Shown here one piece after another: positions 26,126 to 35,041 of a stretch of DNA of 64,000 bases. The DNA is from Mycobacterium sp. 852002-51057_SCH5723018. Lineage in GTDB: Bacteria > Actinomycetota > Actinomycetes > Mycobacteriales > Mycobacteriaceae. The translations under genes and the position numbers were made by a program. Below the pieces are notes generated by a model, which did no database searches, was not told where the DNA came from, and saw only the letters and a list, made by a program, of their open reading frames with translations. The stretch covers positions 1 to 64,000 of the forward strand of contig NZ_LZIR01000004.1 in NCBI RefSeq assembly GCF_001667035.1, written 5' to 3'. Each line of letters begins with the position of its first letter. The stretch's first letter is position 1.

Positions 26126-27343
26126 GTGACCGCTCCGCACCCCACCGAGCGGACGCGGCAGCTGCTGGGTTCGATGGCCGGCGCCCTCGTTCAGGATCAA
26201 GACGCGTGGTTGGCAGATCTCACGGTTGAGTCGCTGAAGGCGGCCGGGATGGCAGCCACGGCGGCGGACCCGGTTTTGCGGGCGTCCTCCGAACGAGCAT
26301 TCAAGGCGAGCTTCCTGCATTGGGCGACACAGAATCTGCGAGACCCGGGTGCTCGCGTCGACCCCGCCCTGGGCAGCGAAGTTGTTCACATCGCTCGCGA
26401 TCTCATCAGACGAGGGCTGGAGGACAACGCCACCGCGGCGTACCGGGCAGGTCAGGCGCAGGCGCTTCGGCACATGGTGAACATGGCGTTCACCGTCACT
26501 GGTGACCCGGACGAGCTCAGGGACCTCCTGGATACCATCGCCTGGTCGATCAGCGACTTCGTCGAGACCACGACCTCCAGGGTCATGGACATGATGCGCA
26601 GCGAACGGGCAGAAGTACTGCGCGGCAGTCAGCCGGAACTCCGTGAAACCGTCGCCCTGGTGCTCGAAGGCGCGCCGATCAGCAGGCAACGAGCCGAAGC
26701 ACGGCTCGGTTATCGGCTCGACCAGGCCCACACCGCACTGATTGGCTGGACACCGGAACCCGATGCCGACCTGCGCGGCGTGGACGACGTCGTCGAAACG
26801 CTCGGCAGGAGCCGACGATATCGGTCACTGACAGTGATGCCGGGCGCAGCCATGAAGTGGGTGTGGCTTCCCGGAACCGAAGACATCGACCGCAAGCACC
26901 TGCGTAGCGCTGTGGATCCCGCCGGATCCGTGCGGGTCGCGGTCGGTGGCCTGGCTGCGGGCGTGGAGGGATTCCGGCGCAGCCATCGTGACGCCGTTGC
27001 CGCACAGCGCATGGTGGCCCGACTGGACTCTCCTCAACGCGTGGTCTTCTTCGACGAGGTTCAGCTAGTGGAGTTGATGACGAGTGACCCCGAAAGCGCA
27101 CAGCTGTTCGTCCGGCAAACTTTGGGTGGCCTCGGGCAAGCTCCTCGGGAGGTGCGTGAAACACTTCTGGCGTTCATCGAGGAAAACGGCAGCGTCAGTC
27201 GAGTTGCCGCACGGCAGTACGCACATCGCAACACCATCATGCGAAGGGTGGCGCGCGCCGAAGCCCTATTGCCCCGGCCACTCGCGCGGAACCCGGTCCA
27301 GGTGGCCGCTGCGCTGCAGGTGCTGCGCTGGACAGGACGTTGA
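26126..27343 (+). CDS. PucR/CdaR-family transcription regulator
   Basis: A 405-residue regulator. Residues about 1-170 are an uncharacterised helical sensor domain. The middle part (about 190-300) resembles the GGDEF-like domain of CdaR proteins. The C-terminal PucR helix-turn-helix occupies about 345-400 (AFIEENGSVSRVAARQYAHRNTIMRR). The start is GTG at 26126. The divergent P450-ferredoxin operon and the shared palindrome make it the likely local regulator. Its ligand may be the P450 substrate. Confidence 0.87.
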   Translation: MTAPHPTERTRQLLGSMAGALVQDQDAWLADLTVESLKAAGMAATAADPVLRASSERAFKASFLHWATQNLRDPGARVDPALGSEVVHIARDLIRRGLEDNATAAYRAGQAQALRHMVNMAFTVTGDPDELRDLLDTIAWSISDFVETTTSRVMDMMRSERAEVLRGSQPELRETVALVLEGAPISRQRAEARLGYRLDQAHTALIGWTPEPDADLRGVDDVVETLGRSRRYRSLTVMPGAAMKWVWLPGTEDIDRKHLRSAVDPAGSVRVAVGGLAAGVEGFRRSHRDAVAAQRMVARLDSPQRVVFFDEVQLVELMTSDPESAQLFVRQTLGGLGQAPREVRETLLAFIEENGSVSRVAARQYAHRNTIMRRVARAEALLPRPLARNPVQVAAALQVLRWTGR

Positions 27344-27387
27344 GTCCCGAACCGAGAGGCGGGCCCGGCATGGCGGGGGTGGTCGTC

Positions 27388-28335
27388 TCACGAGCGTGCG
27401 ACAACCGGAAAAACGGTCTCCATTCCGCGCCGGCCCTTGATCTCTACCTGCTCGGCGTGGCCCCAGACGTATTGCGCCTCGACGGCAGCATGCACAGCGG
27501 AGCTGACCATCACGTCCGGGTGCCCGGCCCGCCCGGCAATGCTGGCCAACCGGAACGCCACGTTGGTCGCGTCGCCAATAACGGCCGTGACCGTTCTTGT
27601 CATTGCGGCGATTGCCGCGCGGCCCTGCACCACACCCCAGCCCATGCGGATCGGCGAGCCGTCCGGCCCGCGCAGCGGGAGCGTGGGTGCTAGTTCCTCG
27701 ACCTTCTTGTTCGCAGCGAGCGCGAAGTCGATCGCGAGCTCACTAGCCTTTGGAATCGTCCGCAGTTCCCAGACCGCATACAGCGCATCGCCGGCGTAAT
27801 GATTGAGCGTGCCCCGATGGGCGCGCAGGACGAGGCCGAGTTCGTGCCAGAGATAGTTCAGGCTCCGGGCGATCACCTGGTTGTCGGTGACCTCGGAGAT
27901 CATCGAGTAGTTGGTGATGTCACCGACCACCATCACCATGGTCTCTTCGACGATGCGAGTCAGGGTCGGGCTTGTGTTGGTCATGCCGGCGGTATTGAAC
28001 CGGTCCGATCGGAAGATAAGCACGATGTCGCCTACCGAGATCCGGTCGTCGGGCTTGATGGGGACCTGCACGGCGCGCTCTAGCGGCATGCCGTTGAGCA
28101 ACGTGCCGTTGGTGCTGGTGTCGATGAGGAAAGCCCGGTCGGTGGTGACGTCCAAACGGATCTCGAGGTGGTTACGGGAAATGTTCGGATCGGCGATGAC
28201 CAGTCGCCGGTGTTCGTCGATGCCGGCACACTGCCGGCCGACGAACAGTTGATCGAAGATCGGCACGCTCTTCTCGCCGCCGTTCCCGTGCATGACTAGA
28301 TGGGCCAGCGGCTTGTCCCACCAATCGGAGCGCAT
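27388..28335 (-). CDS. FHA-class III nucleotidyl cyclase
   Basis: A 315-residue protein. The FHA domain covers about residues 30-110 (VGRQ, ISRNHLEI, STNGTLLNG), a phosphothreonine-binding module. A class III cyclase domain covers about 130-310. Metal-binding D139 (VVGDITNYS) and D183 (HYAGDALYAVW) are present, as is the transition-state region GDATNVAFRL. It is therefore probably active, and probably makes cAMP, though base selectivity cannot be read with certainty. FHA suggests control by a Ser/Thr kinase. It lies 199 bp downstream of, and on the same strand as, a cNMP-binding phospholipase gene; that gap holds no gene and is presumably its promoter. Confidence 0.9.
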   Translation of the reverse strand: MRSDWWDKPLAHLVMHGNGGEKSVPIFDQLFVGRQCAGIDEHRRLVIADPNISRNHLEIRLDVTTDRAFLIDTSTNGTLLNGMPLERAVQVPIKPDDRISVGDIVLIFRSDRFNTAGMTNTSPTLTRIVEETMVMVVGDITNYSMISEVTDNQVIARSLNYLWHELGLVLRAHRGTLNHYAGDALYAVWELRTIPKASELAIDFALAANKKVEELAPTLPLRGPDGSPIRMGWGVVQGRAAIAAMTRTVTAVIGDATNVAFRLASIAGRAGHPDVMVSSAVHAAVEAQYVWGHAEQVEIKGRRGMETVFPVVARS

Positions 28336-28534
28336 GCCTTAACAACCTAGCCGCACGACCATGGGCCCAGGCGGTGTCGCGAGCGAGACTCCTGGTTGTC
28401 TGCCCCGCCCGCTCTGACGACCTGGTGCCCACACGAAGCGTCTGCCATCTGAAGATGCTGAGCCGTTAGCTGCAGAGGTAATAGTACAAGCTCGAGCTGA
28501 TGGGAGCGGCGGCGCAGCGGCGACGGTCCGGCGC

Positions 28535-30286
28535 TCAGCGAACGAGCGTCGGCTGCGCTTCGAGAACCGCCCGGGTTGCGATCCGCCCGGCTTCCAGGGC
28601 GGCATCAATGTTTTTGAAGTCCAGGGGACCGATCGCTGAGACGTCCGGCTCGATGATTGCGGCAACTCGAGGGAGCTCGCGCAGGTCTCCCTTGGGGGCG
28701 GCAAGTTCAACGCTGCGAAGCAACGTCTCTTGCAGCGGTGGTAGGGCTACATCCGTTCCGGTCAGGAGCCTCCGCAGGAAGGCGGGCGGTTGAAGCTTTT
28801 CCGGCAGCGGACCAAAGCCCTTCGACGGCACGTACGTTCGACGCAGGTCGACGCAGATGACTTCGCCATCCGGATCGGCGCACATCACGTCGGCCGGCAG
28901 GATGTTCAGCAGCCCGCCGTCGACGAGGAGCCGCTCGCCGTATTGCACCGGCGGCAGGAGACCGGGGATCGAGATCGATGCGCGCACGGCGACCCACAGC
29001 AGCCCACGCCGATGGATGACCTGATCACCCGTGACGATGTCGGTAGAGACGGAGAAAAACTCCCTCGGCAGCTGCTCCATCAAGGTGCTGCTGCCGAAGA
29101 ATCCTTCTATCAGACGGTCGACACGCCGACCTCGCGTGAGGGCTACCGCCGGGATCGTGTAGTCGCTGACTGGCTTGGTCTCTGCGACGTACTCCCGTGC
29201 CGCCGCGGTGCAATCCCGGGCGTCCAACCCCAGCGCGAAGGTTGCGGCGGCGAGGGCACCGGAACTGGTTCCGCCAAACCGGTCGATGACGACGCCCGCC
29301 CGGGTGAGCTCCTCGTAGACACCGTAATGCGCGAGCCCTCGAGCGCCCCCACCACCGAGCACGAGACCTAGGGATCGGCCGGCGATCCTGCGGGCCAGCG
29401 CACCGAAACCGTCGTCGTTGGCGGAGTGATGCGATACCGGCTGCAGCACGTCCCACCAGCTCGGATCTGGCACCCCTTTGCACGTGAGGAGGTGCACCGG
29501 CCGTTGTGTAACCGGTGGATCGAGCGCTTCCGGCGGATGGGCTTGATCCGCAAGGACCACGAGCCGGTCGCTTTGCGCGACGACGTAGCGTCGCCAGATA
29601 TCGCCCGAGCCACGATCGGCCACCACCAAGACCCAATCGTTGCTTCGCTCCATCCGATCAAGGGTCTCGCTGAAGGCTTCGATGAGCTCGCCGTAATGAT
29701 TGGCTGCGGCCGTCGTTTCGACGGGCGGCGCGACCACCGCGGTCTGACCGTGCGAGCCCAGGCGAGTCACAATCGCGTCAACGATCGGGCCCGCAGCCGC
29801 TTCGCCGGTCGACACCACTCCGACAACCCGGAGACCCCGAGAGACGTTGGCGGATCGCGAATCCCGTAGCGTCACCGCCATCGCGCGGAACATCGCCGAT
29901 TGCAGTTGCGGGGCCTTCGCAAGCAGCTCGGTGAAGGTTTCGGCGGCGATCCTCCAGACGACGCCGTCCCGAAGAGCTCGTATTCCGGCCGAGCGAGCAG
30001 CGCCGGTGATCACGCCCAGGTCTCCGATTGACTCACCGGATGCCATCTCACGAAGCACCTGTCCGCCGGGACCAACAGCCGCGAATCGGCCCGAGGCAAT
30101 CAGATAGATGGCGTCAGAGGGCTCCCCCTTGTGAAAGAGCCACTCGTTGGCGGGGATGTGCTGGCGTTCTACGGCGCTCGAAAGTTGGTCGAGTTGTTCG
30201 TCGTCGATCTCAGCGAATATCGGAATGCTGCGCAGTGCGGTTCGTGCATCGGCGGCCGGTTCCCGTGGCTCTCGTTCAGCGCTCAT
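28535..30286 (-). CDS. Cyclic-nucleotide-binding patatin-like phospholipase
   Basis: A 583-residue protein of the NTE/RssA type. The N-terminal cNMP-binding domain (about 18-140) has a phosphate-cassette-like GESIGDLGVITGAARSAG with R98. A linker (150-300) carries a Rossmann-like stretch. The patatin domain (about 305-500) has the oxyanion GGGGARG (311-317), nucleophile S341 in GTSSG, and DGG as the catalytic aspartate. It would hydrolyse phospholipid or lysophospholipid acyl esters under cNMP control. Similar M. tuberculosis proteins are Rv2565 and Rv3239c. There is no signal peptide. The adjacent cyclase is a natural source of its effector. Confidence 0.9.
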   Translation of the reverse strand: MSAEREPREPAADARTALRSIPIFAEIDDEQLDQLSSAVERQHIPANEWLFHKGEPSDAIYLIASGRFAAVGPGGQVLREMASGESIGDLGVITGAARSAGIRALRDGVVWRIAAETFTELLAKAPQLQSAMFRAMAVTLRDSRSANVSRGLRVVGVVSTGEAAAGPIVDAIVTRLGSHGQTAVVAPPVETTAAANHYGELIEAFSETLDRMERSNDWVLVVADRGSGDIWRRYVVAQSDRLVVLADQAHPPEALDPPVTQRPVHLLTCKGVPDPSWWDVLQPVSHHSANDDGFGALARRIAGRSLGLVLGGGGARGLAHYGVYEELTRAGVVIDRFGGTSSGALAAATFALGLDARDCTAAAREYVAETKPVSDYTIPAVALTRGRRVDRLIEGFFGSSTLMEQLPREFFSVSTDIVTGDQVIHRRGLLWVAVRASISIPGLLPPVQYGERLLVDGGLLNILPADVMCADPDGEVICVDLRRTYVPSKGFGPLPEKLQPPAFLRRLLTGTDVALPPLQETLLRSVELAAPKGDLRELPRVAAIIEPDVSAIGPLDFKNIDAALEAGRIATRAVLEAQPTLVR

Positions 30287-30321
30287 GAGGCGCCGCTGTC
30301 GATATCGCGGCCCGCACCGAG

Positions 30322-30353
30322 AATACCCGAAACACGATCAGTGTCAGGGTATT
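30322..30353. promoter_or_regulatory. Inverted repeat upstream of the phospholipase gene
   Basis: AATACCC (30322-30328) and GGGTATT (30347-30353) form a perfect 7-bp inverted pair, with inner ACAC/GTGT also pairing. It is 36 bp upstream of the phospholipase start and could be an operator or a bidirectional terminator in the 30287-30472 gap, which holds no gene. Confidence 0.45.
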
Positions 30354-30472
30354 TGGTCCCGCGCCGAGCCGGCTCATCCGAAGCTGTCGCACGGGAAATC
30401 GCGATCTCCGGCCAGGAGCAGGACGGGCAGCATAGTGCGCAGTTTACCGGCCATGCGCCCGGCGCAAAGGCG

Positions 30473-31345
30473 TTAGGCCGGGAGGAGTTCGACGCCCGAC
30501 AGCACCACGGCGTTGTCGCGGGCCGGCGCGACCACGCTGGCCAGGAACCGGCCTCCATAATCCGCCGATTCCTTCCAGATGCCGACGGTGAGCGTCTCGC
30601 CCGGATAGGCCACACCGGCGAACCGTGCGCCGTAGGCGGCCACCGCCCCGGCGTCGCCGTCCAGCAGCGAGTCGGTGATCGCCTTGCAGGTCATGCCGTA
30701 GGTGCACAGGCCGTGCAGGATGGGCTTGGAAAAGCCTGCGGCAGCGGCAAATTCGGGATCGGAGTGCAGCGGGTTGCGGTCGCCGCAGAGCCGATACAGC
30801 AGCGCCTGCTGCGGCAGGATCGGCATCTTCACCTCCAGGTCGGGCGCGCGGTCCGGCGCCGCGTCCGTGGAGGACGGTCCGCGCTCCCCGCCGAAGCCGC
30901 CCTCGCCGCGGGCGAAGATGGACCGCTTCTGGGTCCACAGCAGGGTGCCATCCGGGGCGCTGACCTTCGTCTCGCTCCAGATCACCGCGGCCTTGCCCTT
31001 GTCCCAGATGTCGGTGAACCGGGTGACGGCCTTCGCGGAGCCCGACGGCGGCAGCGGCGCGGGCACCTCGACCCGCTCGCTGGCGTGCAGCACCCTGCTC
31101 AGCTCGATGTCGATCCCGGGAAACTGCACCGTGGGCGGCTTGGTGGCGTGGAAGGTGGCGGCGACGTTGGCGAACGTCGGCAGCACCTGCGGGGTGTCGT
31201 CCACCAGGTAGCGCAGCTCGCGCGGGTCCATTGGGTCGGCGCCGGCGCCCAGGCCGAGATGGTAGAGCTGGATATCGCTGCTCACCCAGGAGAATTCGAT
31301 GGGGTCGAGTTCCGCGGCCAGCGCGACTTCTACGTCGATCGGCAT
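30473..31345 (-). CDS. MaoC-type enoyl-CoA hydratase, Rv3538 type
   Basis: A 290-residue double hot-dog hydratase 2. The catalytic motif GDRNPLH (D189, H194) is intact. It corresponds to Rv3538, a 2-enoyl-CoA hydratase assigned to steroid side-chain beta-oxidation in the kstD operon. The ATG at 31345 is preceded by GGAAGG. It follows kstD by five bases and is therefore under the KstR site at 33068. Confidence 0.92.
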   Translation of the reverse strand: MPIDVEVALAAELDPIEFSWVSSDIQLYHLGLGAGADPMDPRELRYLVDDTPQVLPTFANVAATFHATKPPTVQFPGIDIELSRVLHASERVEVPAPLPPSGSAKAVTRFTDIWDKGKAAVIWSETKVSAPDGTLLWTQKRSIFARGEGGFGGERGPSSTDAAPDRAPDLEVKMPILPQQALLYRLCGDRNPLHSDPEFAAAAGFSKPILHGLCTYGMTCKAITDSLLDGDAGAVAAYGARFAGVAYPGETLTVGIWKESADYGGRFLASVVAPARDNAVVLSGVELLPA

Positions 31346-31350
31346 GATGG

Positions 31351-33066
31351 TTACCTTCCGGCCTCGCCGGCCAAATGCAGCGCCGCCAGGTACCCGAACG
31401 TCATCGCCGGGCCAATGGTGCCGCCCGGACCGGGATAGGTGTGTCCCATCACCGGGGCACTGACATTGCCTGCGGCGTAAAGGCCTTCGATGATGCTGCC
31501 GTCGTCGCGCAGTGCCCGGCCGTGCACGTCGGTGCGGATGCCGCCCTTGGTGCCCAGGTCGCCGGGCACCATTTTGGCGGCATAGTAGGGCGCGTGGCTG
31601 ACCTCGCCGAGGTTCGGGTTCGGCTTGTTGGTGGGGTCGCCGTAATAGCGGTCGTAAGCGCTTTCGCCGCGGTGGTAGTCCTCGTCGACGCCTGACCGCG
31701 CAAAGCCGTTGAAGCGCCGAACGGTCGCCATGAACTCGTCGACCGGAAGGCCGGCCTTTTCGGCCAGCTGCTCGAGGGTGTCGGCCTGGATGATCACTCC
31801 GGATTCGAGCCACTTGCGCGGAATCCGTTGCCCCGGTTGCAGTCCGGCGAAGATGTAGCGGTCGCGATACTGCTGGTCGAACACCAGCCACGCCGGGATG
31901 TTCTCACCCGGGCCCGGCCCCTGGCCGTATTCCCCGCCGTACATGTGGTGGCAGGCTTCGACGTAGGGCATCGACTCGTTCATAAACCGCTTGCCCGATA
32001 TGTTGACGATGATGGAACCCGGCGAGTTGCGCTCCGACAGCGCGAACCACGGCGCGCCCACCAGCGGCACCGTCGGGCCCCACCAGGCGTCCTCCATCAG
32101 ATCCAGTGCGGCGCCGAGCTTTTCGCCGGCGACGATGCCGTCGCCGGTATTGGCCTTGGCGCCGACGGTCCACTCGGTGGTGATGGGCGCGCGCTGGTAC
32201 TTCACCCGCATCTGTTCGTTGTGCTCGAACCCGCCGCTGGCCAGAATCACGCCACGCCGGGCCCGGATCAGCCGCGGCTCAGCCGATGCTTGATCCGTTT
32301 CAGGCGCGCCCGTGTCGCGGACGTAGACCCCGCACACCACACCGTCCTCGACGTAGAGGTCGGTGAGCGCGGTGTTCAGCAGCACCGGAACACCGGCGCG
32401 CTGCAACCCGATCCGCAGCGGCCCGATCAGCGCCCGTCCCATGCCGACCAGGTTCTTGCCGGTCGATTTGGCCCACATGGTGCGCGCGCCCACCTTCAGG
32501 CTGCGTAGCAGCCCGCGGGGGTGGCGCTTGAGTTGGTTAAGGCGCACGTAATCCTGTTGCATCACAACCACATTGAGGGGAACCTTGCCATAGGCAGGTT
32601 CGAGTCCGGCTTCATCTTCGCCGAGCTTGCGGGCATTGAACGGCTTCGGCTCGATCGACCGGCCCTCCGCGCGGCCACCTGGCGCCTCCGGGTAGTAGTC
32701 GGCGTAGCGCGGCACCCAGCACATCTTCAGGGGCGTGTGCTTGAGCACGAACGACAGCATCTCGGGTCCGCGCTCGAGGTAGGCGTCGATGCGCTCCGGC
32801 TCGACTTTGCTTACCGACGAGTCGCCGATGATGCCGTGCAGGTAGGTGCGGGCCGCCTCGGGGGTGTCCCGCACGCCGTCGCGCTTGAGCACCTCGTTGT
32901 TCGGAATCCAGACGCCGCCCCCGGAACGCGCGGTGGAGCCGCCGTAATGCGGGGCCTTCTCGATGACTATGGTCGATAGGCCCCGGTGCGCGGCGGTAAG
33001 GGCGGCGACCATGCCGGCGCCGCCGCTCCCGACCACGACGACGTCGTACTCCTCCTGCGCTGTCAT
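31351..33066 (-). CDS. kstD: KstD, 3-ketosteroid delta1-dehydrogenase
   Basis: A 571-residue FAD enzyme matching Rv3537. The dinucleotide motif VVVVGSGGAGMVAA lies at about 9-22, followed by EKAPHYGGSTARSGGGVW. KstD introduces the 1,2 double bond of ring A, which together with KshA triggers opening of ring B. Compared with recalled M. tuberculosis KstD there is a short insertion near residue 83 (DSSVSK). The ATG at 33066 lies one base from the KstR palindrome, so the transcript is probably leaderless or nearly so. An open frame continues to 33384 antisense to hsaE and is rejected. Confidence 0.96.
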   Translation of the reverse strand: MTAQEEYDVVVVGSGGAGMVAALTAAHRGLSTIVIEKAPHYGGSTARSGGGVWIPNNEVLKRDGVRDTPEAARTYLHGIIGDSSVSKVEPERIDAYLERGPEMLSFVLKHTPLKMCWVPRYADYYPEAPGGRAEGRSIEPKPFNARKLGEDEAGLEPAYGKVPLNVVVMQQDYVRLNQLKRHPRGLLRSLKVGARTMWAKSTGKNLVGMGRALIGPLRIGLQRAGVPVLLNTALTDLYVEDGVVCGVYVRDTGAPETDQASAEPRLIRARRGVILASGGFEHNEQMRVKYQRAPITTEWTVGAKANTGDGIVAGEKLGAALDLMEDAWWGPTVPLVGAPWFALSERNSPGSIIVNISGKRFMNESMPYVEACHHMYGGEYGQGPGPGENIPAWLVFDQQYRDRYIFAGLQPGQRIPRKWLESGVIIQADTLEQLAEKAGLPVDEFMATVRRFNGFARSGVDEDYHRGESAYDRYYGDPTNKPNPNLGEVSHAPYYAAKMVPGDLGTKGGIRTDVHGRALRDDGSIIEGLYAAGNVSAPVMGHTYPGPGGTIGPAMTFGYLAALHLAGEAGR

Positions 33067-33067
33067 G

Positions 33068-33081
33068 TAGAACACGTTATA
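33068..33081. promoter_or_regulatory. KstR operator, kstD/hsaE
   Basis: TAGAACACGTTATA fits TnnAACnnGTTnnA exactly. It abuts the kstD start codon and lies 57 bp upstream of hsaE, so one site controls both divergent operons. Confidence 0.92.
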
Positions 33082-33138
33082 GAATTGCCCGGGTTGGGCG
33101 CTACCGACCCGGTCAAACGAACGAGGGGACTTCGGCAA

Positions 33139-33924
33139 ATGCTCAGTGTTGCGATCCGCGACGAGCTGGCCGCCGACCTGGCGCAGGCCGAGCGCAGCCG
33201 CGAGCCGATCGCCCCGCTGACGTCCGCCTATCCCGATTTGGACGTCGTCGACGCCTACGAAGTCCAGCTGATCAACATCCGTCAGCGCGTCGCCGAAGGC
33301 GCCCGGGTGGTGGGCCACAAGGTGGGCCTGTCGTCGCTGGCGATGCAACAGATGATGGGCGTCGACGAGCCCGACTACGGGCACCTGCTCGACGAGATGC
33401 AGGTGTTCGAAGACACCCCGGTCAAAGCGGGCCGGTACCTGTATCCGCGGGTGGAGGTCGAGGTGGGATTCATCCTGGCGGAGGACCTGCCGGGAGCCGG
33501 CTGCACCGAGGACGACGTGCTGGCCGCCACCGAGGCCCTGGCCCCCTCGATCGAGTTGATCGACACCAGGATCACCGACTGGAAGATCGCCTTGTGCGAC
33601 ACCATCGCCGACAACGCCTCGTCGGCGGGGTTCGTCCTCGGGTCGGGCCGCGTATCGCCGCGCGACGTGGACGTCAAGGCGATCGACGCGGTGCTGATCC
33701 GCAACGGCGAGGTGGTCGCCGAGGGCCGCAGCGACGCGGTGTTGGGCAATCCGGTCATCGCGGTGGCCTGGCTGGCCCGCAAGGTGGAAAGCTTTGGGGT
33801 GCGGCTACGTAAGGGCGACATCGTGCTACCCGGATCGTGCACCCGCGCGATCGACGCCCGCGCCGGCGATGAGTTCGTCGCCGACTTCGCGGGGCTGGGT
33901 TCGGTGCGGTTGTCGTTTGAATAG
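33139..33924 (+). CDS. hsaE: HsaE, 2-hydroxypentadienoate hydratase
   Basis: A 261-residue hydratase identical in length to Rv3536c. The metal-binding ExE lies in PRVEVEVGFIL (near residues 107-111). It hydrates 2-hydroxyhexa-2,4-dienoate, the ring A fragment released by HsaD, to 4-hydroxy-2-oxohexanoate. The ATG is at 33139 with GAGGGG 12 bases upstream. It is first in hsaE-hsaG-hsaF. Confidence 0.95.
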   Translation: MLSVAIRDELAADLAQAERSREPIAPLTSAYPDLDVVDAYEVQLINIRQRVAEGARVVGHKVGLSSLAMQQMMGVDEPDYGHLLDEMQVFEDTPVKAGRYLYPRVEVEVGFILAEDLPGAGCTEDDVLAATEALAPSIELIDTRITDWKIALCDTIADNASSAGFVLGSGRVSPRDVDVKAIDAVLIRNGEVVAEGRSDAVLGNPVIAVAWLARKVESFGVRLRKGDIVLPGSCTRAIDARAGDEFVADFAGLGSVRLSFE

Positions 33925-33965
33925 CCCCGGATTAGTTTTGAGTTAGTCCAGATACAGGAGTTGAG

Positions 33966-34898
33966 ATGCCCTCAAAGGCGAGTGTGGCCATCGTTGGGTC
34001 GGGAAACATCAGCACCGATCTGCTCTACAAACTCCTGCGATCCGACTGGCTGGAACCACGCTGGATGGTGGGCATCGACCCGGAAAGCGAAGGCCTGGCG
34101 CGGGCCCGCAAGCTCGGTTTGGAGACCACCCACGAGGGCGTCGACTGGCTGCTGGCGCAGTCCGAGAAACCCGACCTGGTGTTCGAGGCAACCAGCGCCT
34201 ACGTGCACCGCGACGCGGCGCCCAAGTATGCGGCGGCGGGCATCCGGGCCATCGACCTGACACCGGCCGCGGTGGGCCCGGCGGTGATTCCCCCGGCGAA
34301 CCTGCGGGAGCACCTGGACGCGCCCAACGTCAACATGATCACCTGCGGGGGACAGGCGACCATTCCGATCGTGTATGCCGTTAGTCGCGCGTTGGTTGAA
34401 AAAGGCGGGGTTCCGTATGCGGAGATCGTGGCGTCGGTGGCGTCGGTGTCGGCGGGGCCGGGAACCCGCGCCAACATCGACGAGTTCACCAAGACCACCA
34501 GCAAGGGCGTTTCGACCATCGGCGGCGCGGCGCGCGGCAAGGCGATCATCATCCTGAACCCGGCCGACCCGCCAATGATCATGCGCGACACCATCTTCTG
34601 CGCCATCCCCGAGGACGCCGATCGCGAGGCGATCGCCAAATCCATCCACGAAGTGGTGGCCGAGGTGCAGACCTACGTGCCCGGCTACCGGCTGCTCAAC
34701 GAGCCGCAGTTCGACGAGCCGTCGCTCAATTCCGGCGGCCAGGCCCTGGTCACGACGTTCATCGAGGTCGAGGGCGCCGGGGATTACCTGCCGCCGTACG
34801 CGGGCAACCTGGACATCATGACCGCGGCGGCCACCAAGGTCGGCGAGGAGATCGCGAAGGAATCCCTGTCCGCGACCGCGGGAGGAGTGCAGGCATGA
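33966..34898 (+). CDS. hsaG: HsaG, acylating propanal/acetaldehyde dehydrogenase
   Basis: A 310-residue acylating aldehyde dehydrogenase matching Rv3535c. The NAD motif [10 protein letters not shown] lies at 7-16 and the catalytic C127 is in MITCGGQAT. It converts propanal from HsaF to propionyl-CoA, with aldehyde channelled through the HsaF-HsaG complex. CAGGAG lies just upstream of the ATG. Its stop overlaps an ATG of the MIRU-like spacer (ATGA), not the hsaF start. Confidence 0.95.
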   Translation: MPSKASVAIVGSGNISTDLLYKLLRSDWLEPRWMVGIDPESEGLARARKLGLETTHEGVDWLLAQSEKPDLVFEATSAYVHRDAAPKYAAAGIRAIDLTPAAVGPAVIPPANLREHLDAPNVNMITCGGQATIPIVYAVSRALVEKGGVPYAEIVASVASVSAGPGTRANIDEFTKTTSKGVSTIGGAARGKAIIILNPADPPMIMRDTIFCAIPEDADREAIAKSIHEVVAEVQTYVPGYRLLNEPQFDEPSLNSGGQALVTTFIEVEGAGDYLPPYAGNLDIMTAAATKVGEEIAKESLSATAGGVQA

Positions 34899-35041
34899 GC
34901 ACCCGCGCCGATGACGATGATCCCGGCTTGGCCGGGATAGGAGGAATGGCGCCAGAGCACCCGCGCCGATGGCGATGCACAGGGGGCGCCCCCAGCCGCG
35001 CAGCGGCGAGGGGGACGAAGCGATGAGGAGGAGTGGCGCCC
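34895..35041 (+). repeat. Compound MIRU-like spacer between hsaG and hsaF
   Basis: A 23-bp sequence (34897-34919) recurs at 34955-34977 with one change, giving a 58-bp period. The 3' part holds GACGAAGCGATGAGGAGGAG, the end of typical MIRU units. An ATG overlaps the hsaG stop and opens a frame of about 43 codons ending in TGA near 35025. The AGGAGGAG at its end serves as the hsaF ribosome binding site. Confidence 0.72.
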
